A stretch of DNA of 64,000 nt from an uncultured Alistipes sp. (lineage in GTDB: Bacteria > Bacteroidota > Bacteroidia > Bacteroidales > Rikenellaceae). The notes beneath the pieces were generated by a model. That model did no database searches. It saw nothing but the letters and a program-made list of their open reading frames with translations, and was not told the DNA's origin. A program made the position numbers and the translations under genes. Below are positions 55,590 through 64,000 of this stretch, one piece after another. The stretch is from the NCBI GenBank assembly GCA_900541585.1, contig UQKD01000003.1:62001-126000 (forward strand), read 5' to 3'. Positions within the stretch are counted from its first letter, which is position 1, and the number at the start of each line of letters is the position of its first letter.

Positions 55590-57839
55590 ATGAAATTTAT
55601 GTCCCGTTTTCTCATTCCGGTCTGTACGCTGCTTGCAGGCCTGATGTTCGGAGCCTGCTCCGATAAAGACAAGCAGATCGAAGACTTGCCGGAGGCTCCC
55701 TATCTCACAGTCGCCCAAACGGAATTCAACGACGTCGATGTCGACGACATAACGCTTTACACGACGGTAACTTCCAGTCGGACCGTGACGGTCGGATCGT
55801 CCGACGAATGGTGCGAAGCGGAACTTCTCGCCGACACCGAGAAGAATAATCTCCGCCTGACTGTCATGGCCAATCCCGACGAAAAAGAGCGCACGGCGAC
55901 CGTCACGGTAAGTGCTCCGGAGTGCGAATCGGTGGCAATCACCGTGACGCAGGCCGCCCGTGCGCCGGAACCGTTCCTCACGGTCTCCGTGAACGAGTTC
56001 CCCGAAGTCGGCAGTGCGGGCGACAAACTCACGGCGACGGTCACGACCAACCAGCCGGGCGTTCGGGTCGCGTCGAGCGAAAAGTGGTGCGAGGCTTCCT
56101 ACAACCCCTCGGCCGCCAAAAACAACCTCGCGCTGACCGTTGCCGCCAACACCGGTGCGCAGCGTACGGCTACGGTTACGGTAAGCGTTCCGGCGTGCGA
56201 ACCCAGGCAGATCGTCGTCACGCAGCTCAAAAAACTCGATACGGGCTGCGACCTGCTGACCTTCGGCATCACGAAATCGAAGAATCCCGCGCTGACGGGC
56301 GACCTCGCGTTCACGTTCGACAAAAACGCGCGCACGCTCAAGGCCATGTACCTGAAATGGATCGAGGGCGCCAACCCGGAGATGATGATTCCGACATTCA
56401 CGCACAACGGCGAAAAGGTGCTCGTCGACGGCGTGCCGGTCGTCTCCGGCGAGACGAAGATTTCGCTGGCCGAAGACGTGGAGTTGGAGGTGGTGGCCGA
56501 AAGCGGAGACCGGAAAGTCTACACCGTGACGCTGAACTGCCCGCAGATCAACACCGAACTGGCGGTGCTCCACATGCAGCCCGCCTCCGAGATCGTCGGC
56601 AAGGAGAACTACGTGGACACCCGGATCGAGCTTTTCGACAAGACGTCCGGAGCGACCGGAGAGGGATGGTGGAATACGGACGAGAACGGCAAGACGATCC
56701 AGATGCGCGGACGCGGCAATTCGACGTGGGGGCTTCCGAAAAAGCCTTTCCGCATGAAGTTCCCCGAAAAGTTCAGCCCGATCGGACTCGACCATGCCAA
56801 GGAAAAAAGCTGGGTGCTGCTGTCGCAGGATATGGACAAGTCGCTGATCCGTACGCATATCGCCTTCTCCTATTCGCGCATTCTCTACAACAGGGCGGAT
56901 AATTACCACGACGATGCCGCCGTGCTGTTCACCGCCTGCTCGAAGTATGTCAACGTCTATTTCACGGGTACTTATTACGACAGTTCGACGGGCCGTCGCG
57001 AACGGAAGGACGGCGACTATCTGGGCGTTTACCAGATGAGCGACCAGATGGAGCGCGCCCCCGGCCGCATCGAGGTCGACAAACTCAACGAAAAGTCTCC
57101 CACCGAAGACATCGAGGGCGGTTACATCATCGAAACCGACCTCCACGAAGGCAATTTCTATTCGGCTCTGAAGCGGATCAAGATGAGTTACAAATACCCC
57201 AAGGACGACGAGTGCAAACCCGAGCAGTACGAGTATATCACCGCATTCATCAACCGGGCCGAGCAGGCGCTTTACGCCTCCGGTTACAAGGACCGCGAGA
57301 ACGGCTGGCGCAAATACTTCGACGAAAAGACCCTTGCGGATTTCATCATCATCAAGGAGCTGGCCGGCGATTTGGACGGTTATACGAGCACCTACATGTA
57401 CAAACGCCGCGGAGTCGACAAACTTTTCTTCGGTCCGATCTGGGATTGCGACAAGGGTTGGAACAACGACAAGCGCATACCTCATCCGAGTTATCAGCCG
57501 CTGTCGAGCCTGATGATCCATGCCGGATTCTGGATGCCCTCCTATGTCGAGAACGACTGGTTCTGGCGTCTGTGGGAGGACGAGAGCTTCCGGGCCTTCG
57601 TCGCAAAGCGCTGGGCGGACAAGAAGGCCGAACTGCTCGCCGTGACCAATCGAATCCTGGACGAAGTCCCCGTCGACATGGCCAAGGCCATCGAAGCGAA
57701 CTTCTCGGTCTGGAAATTCTATTACCAGTACAGCGACGAAGCCAACATGCCGGCCAGGACCTACTCCGAAGAGATCGCACGCATCCGCACCCTGACCCAG
57801 CAGCGTGCCGCCCTGCTCGACAAACTCTTCAGCAAATAG
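55590..57839 (+). CDS. BACON-domain CotH-kinase-family lipoprotein
   Basis: The ~749-residue protein begins MKFMSRFLIPVCTLLAGLMF with a lipobox (GLMFGAC). Two BACON repeats (about 30-115 and 118-205) are followed by a beta domain (about 210-330). The CotH kinase domain contains QMRGRGNSTWGLPKKPFRMK, DYLGVYQMSDQ, GGYIIETDLH, IIIKELAGDLDGYTSTYMYK and the metal-binding FFGPIWDCDKGW. These are the hallmark residues of CotH-like atypical protein kinases; here the protein is secreted, so it would use extracellular or surface substrates. CotH genes occur in some Bacteroidetes glycan loci without a known role. The start at 55590 is set by the signal peptide; the frame upstream crosses a terminator. 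Confidence 0.85.
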   Translation: MKFMSRFLIPVCTLLAGLMFGACSDKDKQIEDLPEAPYLTVAQTEFNDVDVDDITLYTTVTSSRTVTVGSSDEWCEAELLADTEKNNLRLTVMANPDEKERTATVTVSAPECESVAITVTQAARAPEPFLTVSVNEFPEVGSAGDKLTATVTTNQPGVRVASSEKWCEASYNPSAAKNNLALTVAANTGAQRTATVTVSVPACEPRQIVVTQLKKLDTGCDLLTFGITKSKNPALTGDLAFTFDKNARTLKAMYLKWIEGANPEMMIPTFTHNGEKVLVDGVPVVSGETKISLAEDVELEVVAESGDRKVYTVTLNCPQINTELAVLHMQPASEIVGKENYVDTRIELFDKTSGATGEGWWNTDENGKTIQMRGRGNSTWGLPKKPFRMKFPEKFSPIGLDHAKEKSWVLLSQDMDKSLIRTHIAFSYSRILYNRADNYHDDAAVLFTACSKYVNVYFTGTYYDSSTGRRERKDGDYLGVYQMSDQMERAPGRIEVDKLNEKSPTEDIEGGYIIETDLHEGNFYSALKRIKMSYKYPKDDECKPEQYEYITAFINRAEQALYASGYKDRENGWRKYFDEKTLADFIIIKELAGDLDGYTSTYMYKRRGVDKLFFGPIWDCDKGWNNDKRIPHPSYQPLSSLMIHAGFWMPSYVENDWFWRLWEDESFRAFVAKRWADKKAELLAVTNRILDEVPVDMAKAIEANFSVWKFYYQYSDEANMPARTYSEEIARIRTLTQQRAALLDKLFSK

Positions 57840-57919
57840 TCGAATCCACAAGTAAGATCCTCTTGCGACATGAGATTCTTTCATTGCATCATTCCGTATT
57901 TCAAAAAATGTAAAACCCG

Positions 57920-59215
57920 ATGACGGATCAATTGCGTTCACCCCTCCGCTGGGTCCCGAGTTTGTATTTTGCGATGGGCCTGCCGTTTGTGGTGCTGAAC
58001 ATGGTCTCTGCGGTCTTGTTCAAGGACCTCGGCATCTCGGACGCGCAAATTGCGTTCTGGACGTCGCTGATCATGTGGCCTTGGACGATCAAGTTTCTGT
58101 GGAGCCCTTTTCTGGAGTTGTACCGCACGAAGAAGTTCTGGGTCGTTGCGACGCAGCTTCTGAGCGGCGTTTTGTTCGGCTTAGCGGCCTTGTCGTTGCA
58201 CCTTCCGTCGTTCTTCTCCGTCACGGTTGCGGTCTTTGCCGTGGTTGCTTTCAGCGGAGCCACGCACGACATCGCCGCCGACGGAGTCTATATGGCAGAA
58301 CTCTCGACGGCGTCTCAGGCGAAGTATATCGGCTGGCAGGGAGCGTTCTACAACTTGGCCAAACTGGTTGCCACGGGCGGCCTGGTGTGGCTGGCAGGGT
58401 GGCTCTACGAGGGCTTCTCGGCGGATGGCACGGCGACGTTCGACGCTTCTGTTCGTTCGTGGACGGTTGTGCTGATGATCCTGTGCGCCACGCTCGTGGC
58501 TCTGGGGGGCTACCACCTGCGCGCACTTCCTTCGGGCGGCAGCGCTGCCGAACACCATTCGCTGCGGGAGGGCCTTTCGGGCCTGAAAGAGGTTATCGCG
58601 GCATTTTTCACGAAGAAACATATCGGATACTATATCGCCTTTATCATCCTGTACCGGTTGGGCGAAGGCTTCGTGATGAAGATCGTGCCTCTGTTCCTCA
58701 AGGCGGATACCGCATCCGGGGGCCTGGGTCTCACGAACCAGCAGATCGGGCTTTATTACGGGACGTTCGGTGCGGGAGCCTTTTTGCTGGGTTCGCTGCT
58801 GGCGGGGTACTACATCGCCCGGCGGGGCCTTCGGCGTACGCTGTTCACGCTTTGCTGCATCTTCAACCTTCCGTTCGCGGTCTACGCTTTGCTGGCGTGG
58901 TTCCAGCCTTCGAGCATGTGGCTGGTAGGCGGTGGCATCGTTGTGGAGTACTTCGGCTACGGCTTCGGATTCGTGGGACTTACACTCTTCATGATGCAGC
59001 AGGTTGCTCCGGGGCGTCACCAGATGGCGCACTACGCCTTCGCCTCGGGGATCATGAACCTTTCGGTGATGCTCACGGGCATGGCCTCGGGATTTTTGAG
59101 CGATCTGCTGAGCTACCGGTTCTTCTTCATCGCCGTGATGCTGGCCACCGTTCCGGCCTTCGTGATCACGAAGCTGGTTCCCTTTACCTATGACGACAAA
59201 CCAAAAGACAAATAG
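57920..59215 (+). CDS. MFS sugar transporter (AmpG-like)
   Basis: This 431-residue inner-membrane permease has twelve hydrophobic segments. The N-terminal half ([40 protein letters not shown]) resembles AmpG-type muropeptide permeases. MFS genes of this type sit next to GH130 in mannose-GlcNAc loci of Bacteroides, and here the GH130 ATG lies two bases after the stop. The likely cargo is the Man-GlcNAc disaccharide left after periplasmic trimming; this is inference from context. Confidence 0.85.
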   Translation: MTDQLRSPLRWVPSLYFAMGLPFVVLNMVSAVLFKDLGISDAQIAFWTSLIMWPWTIKFLWSPFLELYRTKKFWVVATQLLSGVLFGLAALSLHLPSFFSVTVAVFAVVAFSGATHDIAADGVYMAELSTASQAKYIGWQGAFYNLAKLVATGGLVWLAGWLYEGFSADGTATFDASVRSWTVVLMILCATLVALGGYHLRALPSGGSAAEHHSLREGLSGLKEVIAAFFTKKHIGYYIAFIILYRLGEGFVMKIVPLFLKADTASGGLGLTNQQIGLYYGTFGAGAFLLGSLLAGYYIARRGLRRTLFTLCCIFNLPFAVYALLAWFQPSSMWLVGGGIVVEYFGYGFGFVGLTLFMMQQVAPGRHQMAHYAFASGIMNLSVMLTGMASGFLSDLLSYRFFFIAVMLATVPAFVITKLVPFTYDDKPKDK

Positions 59216-59216
59216 T

Positions 59217-60224
59217 ATGAATACACTGAAAATTGCGGGCGGCAATCTGCCCGATATGCCGTGGGAGGACCGCCCCGCGGGGAGTAAAGAGGTTTTATGG
59301 CGTTACACGCAGAACCCGATTATCGGGCGCGATGCGCTGTCGACCTCGAACTCGATCTTCAACTCGGCGGTCGTTCCGTTTAAAAAAGGCAAGTATAACT
59401 ATGCGGGTGTTTTCCGCTGCGACGACACGAATCGCCGTATGCGCATCCATGTAGGATTTTCGGTCGACGGTCTGAAATGGGATATCGACGAGGCCGACTT
59501 CCGCCTGACGGGCGCGGACCCCGAGATCGGACAATGGGTCTACGGCTACGACCCGCGCGTGGCGAAGATCGAAGACAAATACTACGTCACATGGTGCAAC
59601 GGCTACCACGGTCCTACAATCGGCATCGCGTGGACGGATGATTTCGCGACGTTCCACCAGCTGGAGAACGCCTTTATCCCGTTCAACCGCAACGGGGTGC
59701 TGTTCCCGCGTAAGATCGGCGGGAATTTCGCCATGCTCTCGCGTCCGAGCGACAACGGCCATACGGCTTTCGGGGATATATTTTACAGCGAAAGCCCCGA
59801 CATGGAGTTCTGGGGCCGCCATCGTCATGTGATGTCGCCCGCGGCGTTCGAAGTGTCGGCGTGGCAGTGCATGAAGATCGGTGCGGGCCCCGTTCCGATT
59901 GAGACTTCGGAGGGCTGGCTGCTGTTCTACCACGGTGTTCTTCGCTCGTGCAACGGCTATGTCTACGCCTTCGGCTCGGCGCTGCTGGATTTGGACGAGC
60001 CGTGGAAGGTCGCGGCCCGGAGCGGCCCCTACCTGATCTCGCCGCGCGAACAGTACGAACTGACGGGCGACGTGCCGAACGTGACGTTCCCGTGCGCTGC
60101 GTTGCACGACCCCGCGACGGGGCGCGTTGCGGTCTACTACGGCTGCGCCGACACGGTGACGGGCCTTGCGTTCGGCTATATCCCTGAAATCATCGAATTC
60201 ACGAAGAAAAACTCGATTCTCTGA
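59217..60224 (+). CDS. GH130 beta-1,4-mannosyl-N-acetylglucosamine phosphorylase
   Basis: This ~335-residue cytoplasmic enzyme of family GH130 (no signal peptide) converts Man-GlcNAc plus phosphate to mannose-1-phosphate and GlcNAc. Family motifs are visible ([79 protein letters not shown]). It is close to the characterised BT1033-type phosphorylase (recalled), rather than the mannan-degrading GH130 group, but this rests on resemblance only. The start [20 protein letters not shown] is preferred; a longer frame overlaps the MFS gene. Its stop overlaps the GH92 start by one base. Confidence 0.88.
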   Translation: MNTLKIAGGNLPDMPWEDRPAGSKEVLWRYTQNPIIGRDALSTSNSIFNSAVVPFKKGKYNYAGVFRCDDTNRRMRIHVGFSVDGLKWDIDEADFRLTGADPEIGQWVYGYDPRVAKIEDKYYVTWCNGYHGPTIGIAWTDDFATFHQLENAFIPFNRNGVLFPRKIGGNFAMLSRPSDNGHTAFGDIFYSESPDMEFWGRHRHVMSPAAFEVSAWQCMKIGAGPVPIETSEGWLLFYHGVLRSCNGYVYAFGSALLDLDEPWKVAARSGPYLISPREQYELTGDVPNVTFPCAALHDPATGRVAVYYGCADTVTGLAFGYIPEIIEFTKKNSIL

Positions 60225-62476
60225 TGCGACTGCGACGAACGCTTCTTCTGACAGCGCTCGCCGCAGCCGTTTTCGGCGCTGCGGCTTCGGCGCAGACCCC
60301 TGCCGATAAGGTCGACCCGTTTATCGGGACGACCAACTTCGGGACGACGAATCCCGGGGCCGTCACGCCGAACGGGATGATGTCGGTTGTTCCGTTCAAC
60401 GTGATGGGCTCTGCGGAGAATGTCTATGACAAGGACGCCCGCTGGTGGTCGACGCCTTACGAGTACCATAACAAGTTTTTCACGGGCTTTGCGCACGGCT
60501 CCCTGAGCGGCGTGGGGTGCCCGGATATGGGGTCGCTGCTGACGATGGCCACGACCGGACCGCTGACTGTGGATTACAAGGAGCACGGCACGGCCTACCG
60601 GGACGAAAAGGCCACTCCGGGCTATTATTCGGTGCACCTCGACAAGTACGACATCCTCGCCGAGGCCACGGCCACGGCGCGCACCTCGGCCGAACGGTAT
60701 ACGTTTCCTGTCGGACAAGGACATATCCTGCTCAACTTGGGCGAAGGGCTTACGAACGAGTCGGGCGCGATGGTGCGGCGCGTGAGCGCGACGGAGATCG
60801 AGGGCACGAAACTGCTGGGGACGTTCTGCTATAACCCGCAGAAGGTGTTTCCGGTCTATTTCGTTTTGCGGGTATCGAAAGTCCCGTCGTCGTCGGGCTA
60901 CTGGAAGAAACAGCGGCCGATGACGGGCGTGGAGGCCGAGTGGACCCCGGACAACGGCAAATACAAACTCTATACGGAATACGGCCGCGAGCTGGCGGGC
61001 GACGACGTGGGCTACTGGTTCACGTTCGACGACCTGCGGGCGGGCGAGCAGGTCGAGGTGCGCATGGGTATTTCTTACGTCAGCACGGAGAATGCCCGCC
61101 GGAACCTCGACGCCGAACAGCCGGCGGGTACGACGTTCGACGCTATCCGGGAACAGGCCCGTGCACGCTGGAACGAGGATCTGGGCCGCATCCGCGTGGA
61201 GGGCGGCACCGAGCAGCAGCAGACGGTGTTCTATATGGCGCTGTACCACGCGCTGCTCCACCCGAACCTCCTGAGCGATGTCAACGGGGAATATCCGCTG
61301 ATGGAGCGCTCGGGGGAGGTCGGCGTTACCGACGGCGAGCGCTATACGGTCTTTTCGCTGTGGGACACCTGCCGCAACGTCCACCAGCTGCTGACGCTGG
61401 TCTACCCGGAGCGGCAACTGGATATGGTGCGCTCGATGGTGGACATGTCGCGGGAGTGGGGCTGGCTGCCCAAGTGGGAACTGTACGGCCGCGAGACCTT
61501 CACGATGGAGGGCGACCCGGCGATTCCCGTGATTGTCGACAGTTGGATGAAAGGTCTTCGGGATTTCGACATCGCGACGGCCTACGAGGCGATGCGCAAG
61601 TCTGCCACGACGCCCGGGGCGCAGAACCCCCTGCGTCCGGACATCGACCCCTATATCGAGCGGGGCTATATCCCGCTGGGGTTCTACGCGCAGGACCTTG
61701 CGGGCGACGTTTCGGTGTCGCATGCTCTGGAATACTACATGGCCGACGCGGCGCTGTCGCTGCTGGCCGACTCGCTGGGCAAAAAGGAGGATGCCGTCCT
61801 GTTCCGGGAACGCTCATTGGGATACAAACATTACTACTGCCCGGAATTCGGGACTTTTCGCCCTATTACTCATAAAGGGGGCTTCTTAAGCCCCTTCGAT
61901 CCGCAGGCGGGCGAGAACTTCACGGCGGCCCCGGGCTTCCACGAGGGCTCGGCGTGGAACTACACGTTCTATGTGCCGCACGACGTGGAGGGGCTGACAC
62001 GGCTGATGGGCGGTAAAAGGAAATTCGTAGACAAGCTGCAAATGGTCTTCGACGAGGGTTTGTACGACCCTGCGAACGAACCCGACATCGCCTATGCGTA
62101 CCTGTTCAGCCGCTTCCGGGGCGAGGAGTGGCGCACACAGCTTCAGACGCGTCGTCTTTTGGACAAGTACTTCACGACGGCGGCCGACGGTATCCCGGGC
62201 AACGACGACACGGGCACGATGTCGGCGTGGGCGGTCTTCACGATGCTGGGCCTCTACCCGGACTGCCCGGGCGAGCCTTACTATACGCTCACGGCCCCCG
62301 TGTTCGACCGCGCCGAGATCGACACCGGCGGCGGTACGCTGGTGATCGAGAGACACGGCGAGGGGTATGTCCGGAAAATGGCGCTGGGCGATAAACCGTT
62401 GAAAAATTATCGTATCTTGCATGGCGAACTGCTCAAGGGCGGTAAACTTACTTTTGAACTTCAAACTGACAAATAG
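60224..62476 (+). CDS. GH92 alpha-mannosidase (periplasmic)
   Basis: The 750-residue calcium-dependent exo-alpha-mannosidase has a cleavable signal peptide (AAVFGAAASAQ). GH92 motifs include VDPFIGTTNFGTTNPGAVTP, GFAHGSLSGVGCPDMGSLL, RYTFPVGQGHILLNL, FSLWDTCRNVHQLLTLV and PKWELYGRETFTMEGDP with the conserved ET...M-G site. Near the end it has FHEGSAWNYTFYVPHDVEGL and GIPGNDDTGTMSAWAVFTML. All lie at normal spacing. It should remove alpha-linked mannose from imported high-mannose glycan. The linkage (1,2/1,3/1,4/1,6) is not predictable. The next GH92 begins directly after its stop. Confidence 0.93.
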   Translation: MRLRRTLLLTALAAAVFGAAASAQTPADKVDPFIGTTNFGTTNPGAVTPNGMMSVVPFNVMGSAENVYDKDARWWSTPYEYHNKFFTGFAHGSLSGVGCPDMGSLLTMATTGPLTVDYKEHGTAYRDEKATPGYYSVHLDKYDILAEATATARTSAERYTFPVGQGHILLNLGEGLTNESGAMVRRVSATEIEGTKLLGTFCYNPQKVFPVYFVLRVSKVPSSSGYWKKQRPMTGVEAEWTPDNGKYKLYTEYGRELAGDDVGYWFTFDDLRAGEQVEVRMGISYVSTENARRNLDAEQPAGTTFDAIREQARARWNEDLGRIRVEGGTEQQQTVFYMALYHALLHPNLLSDVNGEYPLMERSGEVGVTDGERYTVFSLWDTCRNVHQLLTLVYPERQLDMVRSMVDMSREWGWLPKWELYGRETFTMEGDPAIPVIVDSWMKGLRDFDIATAYEAMRKSATTPGAQNPLRPDIDPYIERGYIPLGFYAQDLAGDVSVSHALEYYMADAALSLLADSLGKKEDAVLFRERSLGYKHYYCPEFGTFRPITHKGGFLSPFDPQAGENFTAAPGFHEGSAWNYTFYVPHDVEGLTRLMGGKRKFVDKLQMVFDEGLYDPANEPDIAYAYLFSRFRGEEWRTQLQTRRLLDKYFTTAADGIPGNDDTGTMSAWAVFTMLGLYPDCPGEPYYTLTAPVFDRAEIDTGGGTLVIERHGEGYVRKMALGDKPLKNYRILHGELLKGGKLTFELQTDK

Positions 62477-64000
62477 ATGAAACTTACCGGATTTTTATTT
62501 GCCGCGGTTCTGCTGACATCCTGCGCGCAACCCGCCGCAGAGGATAACTACACGCGCCTTGTGGACCCGAAGATCGGCACGGGCGGCCACGGGCACGTCT
62601 TCGTGGGGGCCAACGTTCCTTTCGGACTGGTGCAATTAGGCCCCACGAGCATCCCGCAGGCGTGGGACTGGACGTCGGGCTACCATGAGTCGGACTCGAC
62701 GGTGATCGGCTTCTCGCATACGCACCTTTCCGGAACGGGCATCGGGGACCTGTTCGACATCACCGTCATGCCCGTTACGGGCGAGGTGACCTATGCCCGC
62801 GGGGAGGAGAAAGACCCTGCTTCGGGGATGTGGTCCTACGCCGATCGGACAAAAGAGATCACGAAGCCGGGCTACTACTCGGTGCCGCTGACCCGCTACG
62901 GCATCACGGCCGAAATGACCGCCACGGAACGTGTGGGGCTGCATAGATATACCTTCCCGGCCTCGACGGAAGCAGCCGTGGTTTTCGATCTGGAGAACGG
63001 CGGTTGCTGGGACAAAGCGACGCAGACGCATCTGGAGAAAGAGAGTGACAACCGTATTACGGGTTACCGCTACTCGACGGGCTGGGCCAAGGATCAGCGG
63101 GTCTATTTCGTGGCGGAGTTCTCGAAACCCTTTGCGAAGTTCGAAACCGTCGGGGACAAATATGCCCGGGCGTCGTTCGCAACGACTGACGGCGAACAGG
63201 TGCTCGTGAAAGTGGCCCTTTCGCCCGTGAGCATCGAGGGTGCCAAGGCGAATCTCGTGGCGGAACTCCCCGGCTGGGATTTCGACGCCACGGTAAAAGC
63301 CGCCGACGCGAAATGGAATGCCGAACTGTCGAAGGTGAAGGTCACGACGACGGACGAGACCGCCCGGCGGATTTTCTATACGGCGCTTTATCACACGATG
63401 GTCGCCCCGTCGCTCTTCTGCGACGTGAACGGCGACTACTACGGCTCGGACCACAAGATCCACCGCTCGGCTGACTTTACGAACTACACGACCTTTTCGC
63501 TCTGGGATACCTACCGGGCCGCGATGCCGCTGATGACGATTCTCCACCCGGAGAAGATGCCCGACATCATCCGGACGATGCTGGCGATTGCCGACGAGCA
63601 GGGACGGCTCCCGGTATGGCACCTGTGGGGCAACGAGACCGACTGCATGGTGGGCAACCCGGGTATCCCGGTCGTTGCGGACGCCATCGTGAAGGGCATC
63701 GGCGGGTTCGACCGGGAAAAGGCTTTCGAAGCCATTAAAAAGACGGCGATGAACCCCGACCGCGGCAACGGCCTGCGGATGAAATACGGCTATATTCCGT
63801 GCGACCTCTTTAACGAAGCGGTGGCCTACGACATGGAATATGCTTTGGCCGACGGTGCCGCAGCCCGGGCCGCCGAGGCGCTGGGTAAGACCGGGGACGC
63901 AAACTATTTCACGGATCGCAGCCACTCTTACCGCAATTACTTCGACCCCTCGACGCACTTTATGCGGGGCCGGGACTCGAAGGGAGGGTGGCGCACGCCG
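62477..64000 (+). CDS. GH92 alpha-mannosidase lipoprotein (cut by window end)
   Basis: The ATG directly follows the preceding TAG. The frame stays open to the edge (508 codons). The N-terminus is a lipobox signal (MKLTGFLFAAVLLTSC), unlike its SPI-type neighbour. GH92 motifs are YTRLVDPKIGTGGHGHVFVG, FSHTHLSGTGIGDLFDITVM, YGITAEMTATERVGLHRYTF, TTFSLWDTYRAAMPLMT and WHLWGNETDCMVGNPGIPVV, with catalytic-site Glu at about 387. The C-terminal ~250 residues lie outside the window. Two GH92s with different anchoring suggest division of labour between linkages or cell sides. Confidence 0.92.
   Translation, partial: MKLTGFLFAAVLLTSCAQPAAEDNYTRLVDPKIGTGGHGHVFVGANVPFGLVQLGPTSIPQAWDWTSGYHESDSTVIGFSHTHLSGTGIGDLFDITVMPVTGEVTYARGEEKDPASGMWSYADRTKEITKPGYYSVPLTRYGITAEMTATERVGLHRYTFPASTEAAVVFDLENGGCWDKATQTHLEKESDNRITGYRYSTGWAKDQRVYFVAEFSKPFAKFETVGDKYARASFATTDGEQVLVKVALSPVSIEGAKANLVAELPGWDFDATVKAADAKWNAELSKVKVTTTDETARRIFYTALYHTMVAPSLFCDVNGDYYGSDHKIHRSADFTNYTTFSLWDTYRAAMPLMTILHPEKMPDIIRTMLAIADEQGRLPVWHLWGNETDCMVGNPGIPVVADAIVKGIGGFDREKAFEAIKKTAMNPDRGNGLRMKYGYIPCDLFNEAVAYDMEYALADGAAARAAEALGKTGDANYFTDRSHSYRNYFDPSTHFMRGRDSKGGWRTP

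Noticed and set aside
61858..61900. Terminator-like inverted repeat (AGGGGGCTTCTTAAGCCCCT) inside the first GH92 gene
   Set aside because: The frame stays open, and the encoded FGTFRPITHKGGFLSPFDP fits the usual GH92 pattern and length. It looks like a chance palindrome rather than an insertion.

Overview
The window reads as chromosomal DNA of a G+C-rich member of the Bacteroidales, most plausibly Alistipes or a close relative. This rests on SusC/SusD-type genes, an ECF sigma/FecR pair, BACON domains, many Bacteroidetes-type -7 boxes (TANNTTTG), weak Shine-Dalgarno signals and the style of the housekeeping proteins. The genus is an inference. I saw no tRNA, rRNA, CRISPR array, insertion sequence or phage gene.

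Left part (1-41 kb) is mostly core genome. It holds the tail of a plug-domain protein, a barrel outer membrane protein, a DksA-like regulator, ileS, an orphan PAS histidine kinase, an exporter ABC gene with a sugar acetyltransferase, rnhA, a redoxin lipoprotein-like gene and valS. Divergent from valS is lon, followed by a YjbR gene and the Kdo cluster kdsB-kdsA-kdsD. Next come trpS-ClC channel-PAS on the minus strand, then oxyR, a small lipoprotein, and a long plus-strand run rsfS-ftsH-cdsA-psd-AI-2E-family gene-riboflavin kinase-ahcY. An M16 peptidase, a DUF456 gene, panC-panD and a dipeptidyl peptidase III close this part. Convergent genes are separated by strong perfect or near-perfect hairpins.

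A decayed segment (38.6-42.3 kb) follows. It contains a C-terminal DUF1080 fragment, a C-terminal rubredoxin fragment, a secreted-protein gene interrupted at a C9 tract, and two more long C/G tracts in flanking non-coding DNA.

From 42.3 kb to the right edge is one large polysaccharide utilisation locus. Its order is ECF sigma, FecR anti-sigma, SusC with STN domain, SusD, a GH18-like protein without catalytic residues, a DUF1735/LamG lipoprotein, a BACON-DUF1735-GH18 endoglycosidase, a BACON/LamG lipoprotein, a BACON/CotH-kinase protein, an MFS transporter, GH130, GH92, and a second GH92 cut by the window end. The gene order and motifs resemble the high-mannose N-glycan locus of Bacteroides thetaiotaomicron (BT3983-BT3994 region, from memory). 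In the likely scheme the surface GH18 enzyme releases high-mannose glycan from glycoprotein, SusC/D imports it, GH92 enzymes remove alpha-mannose in the periplasm, MFS moves Man-GlcNAc inward, and GH130 phosphorolyses it. A 17-bp hairpin includes the fecR start codon, and two intrinsic terminators lie inside the locus.
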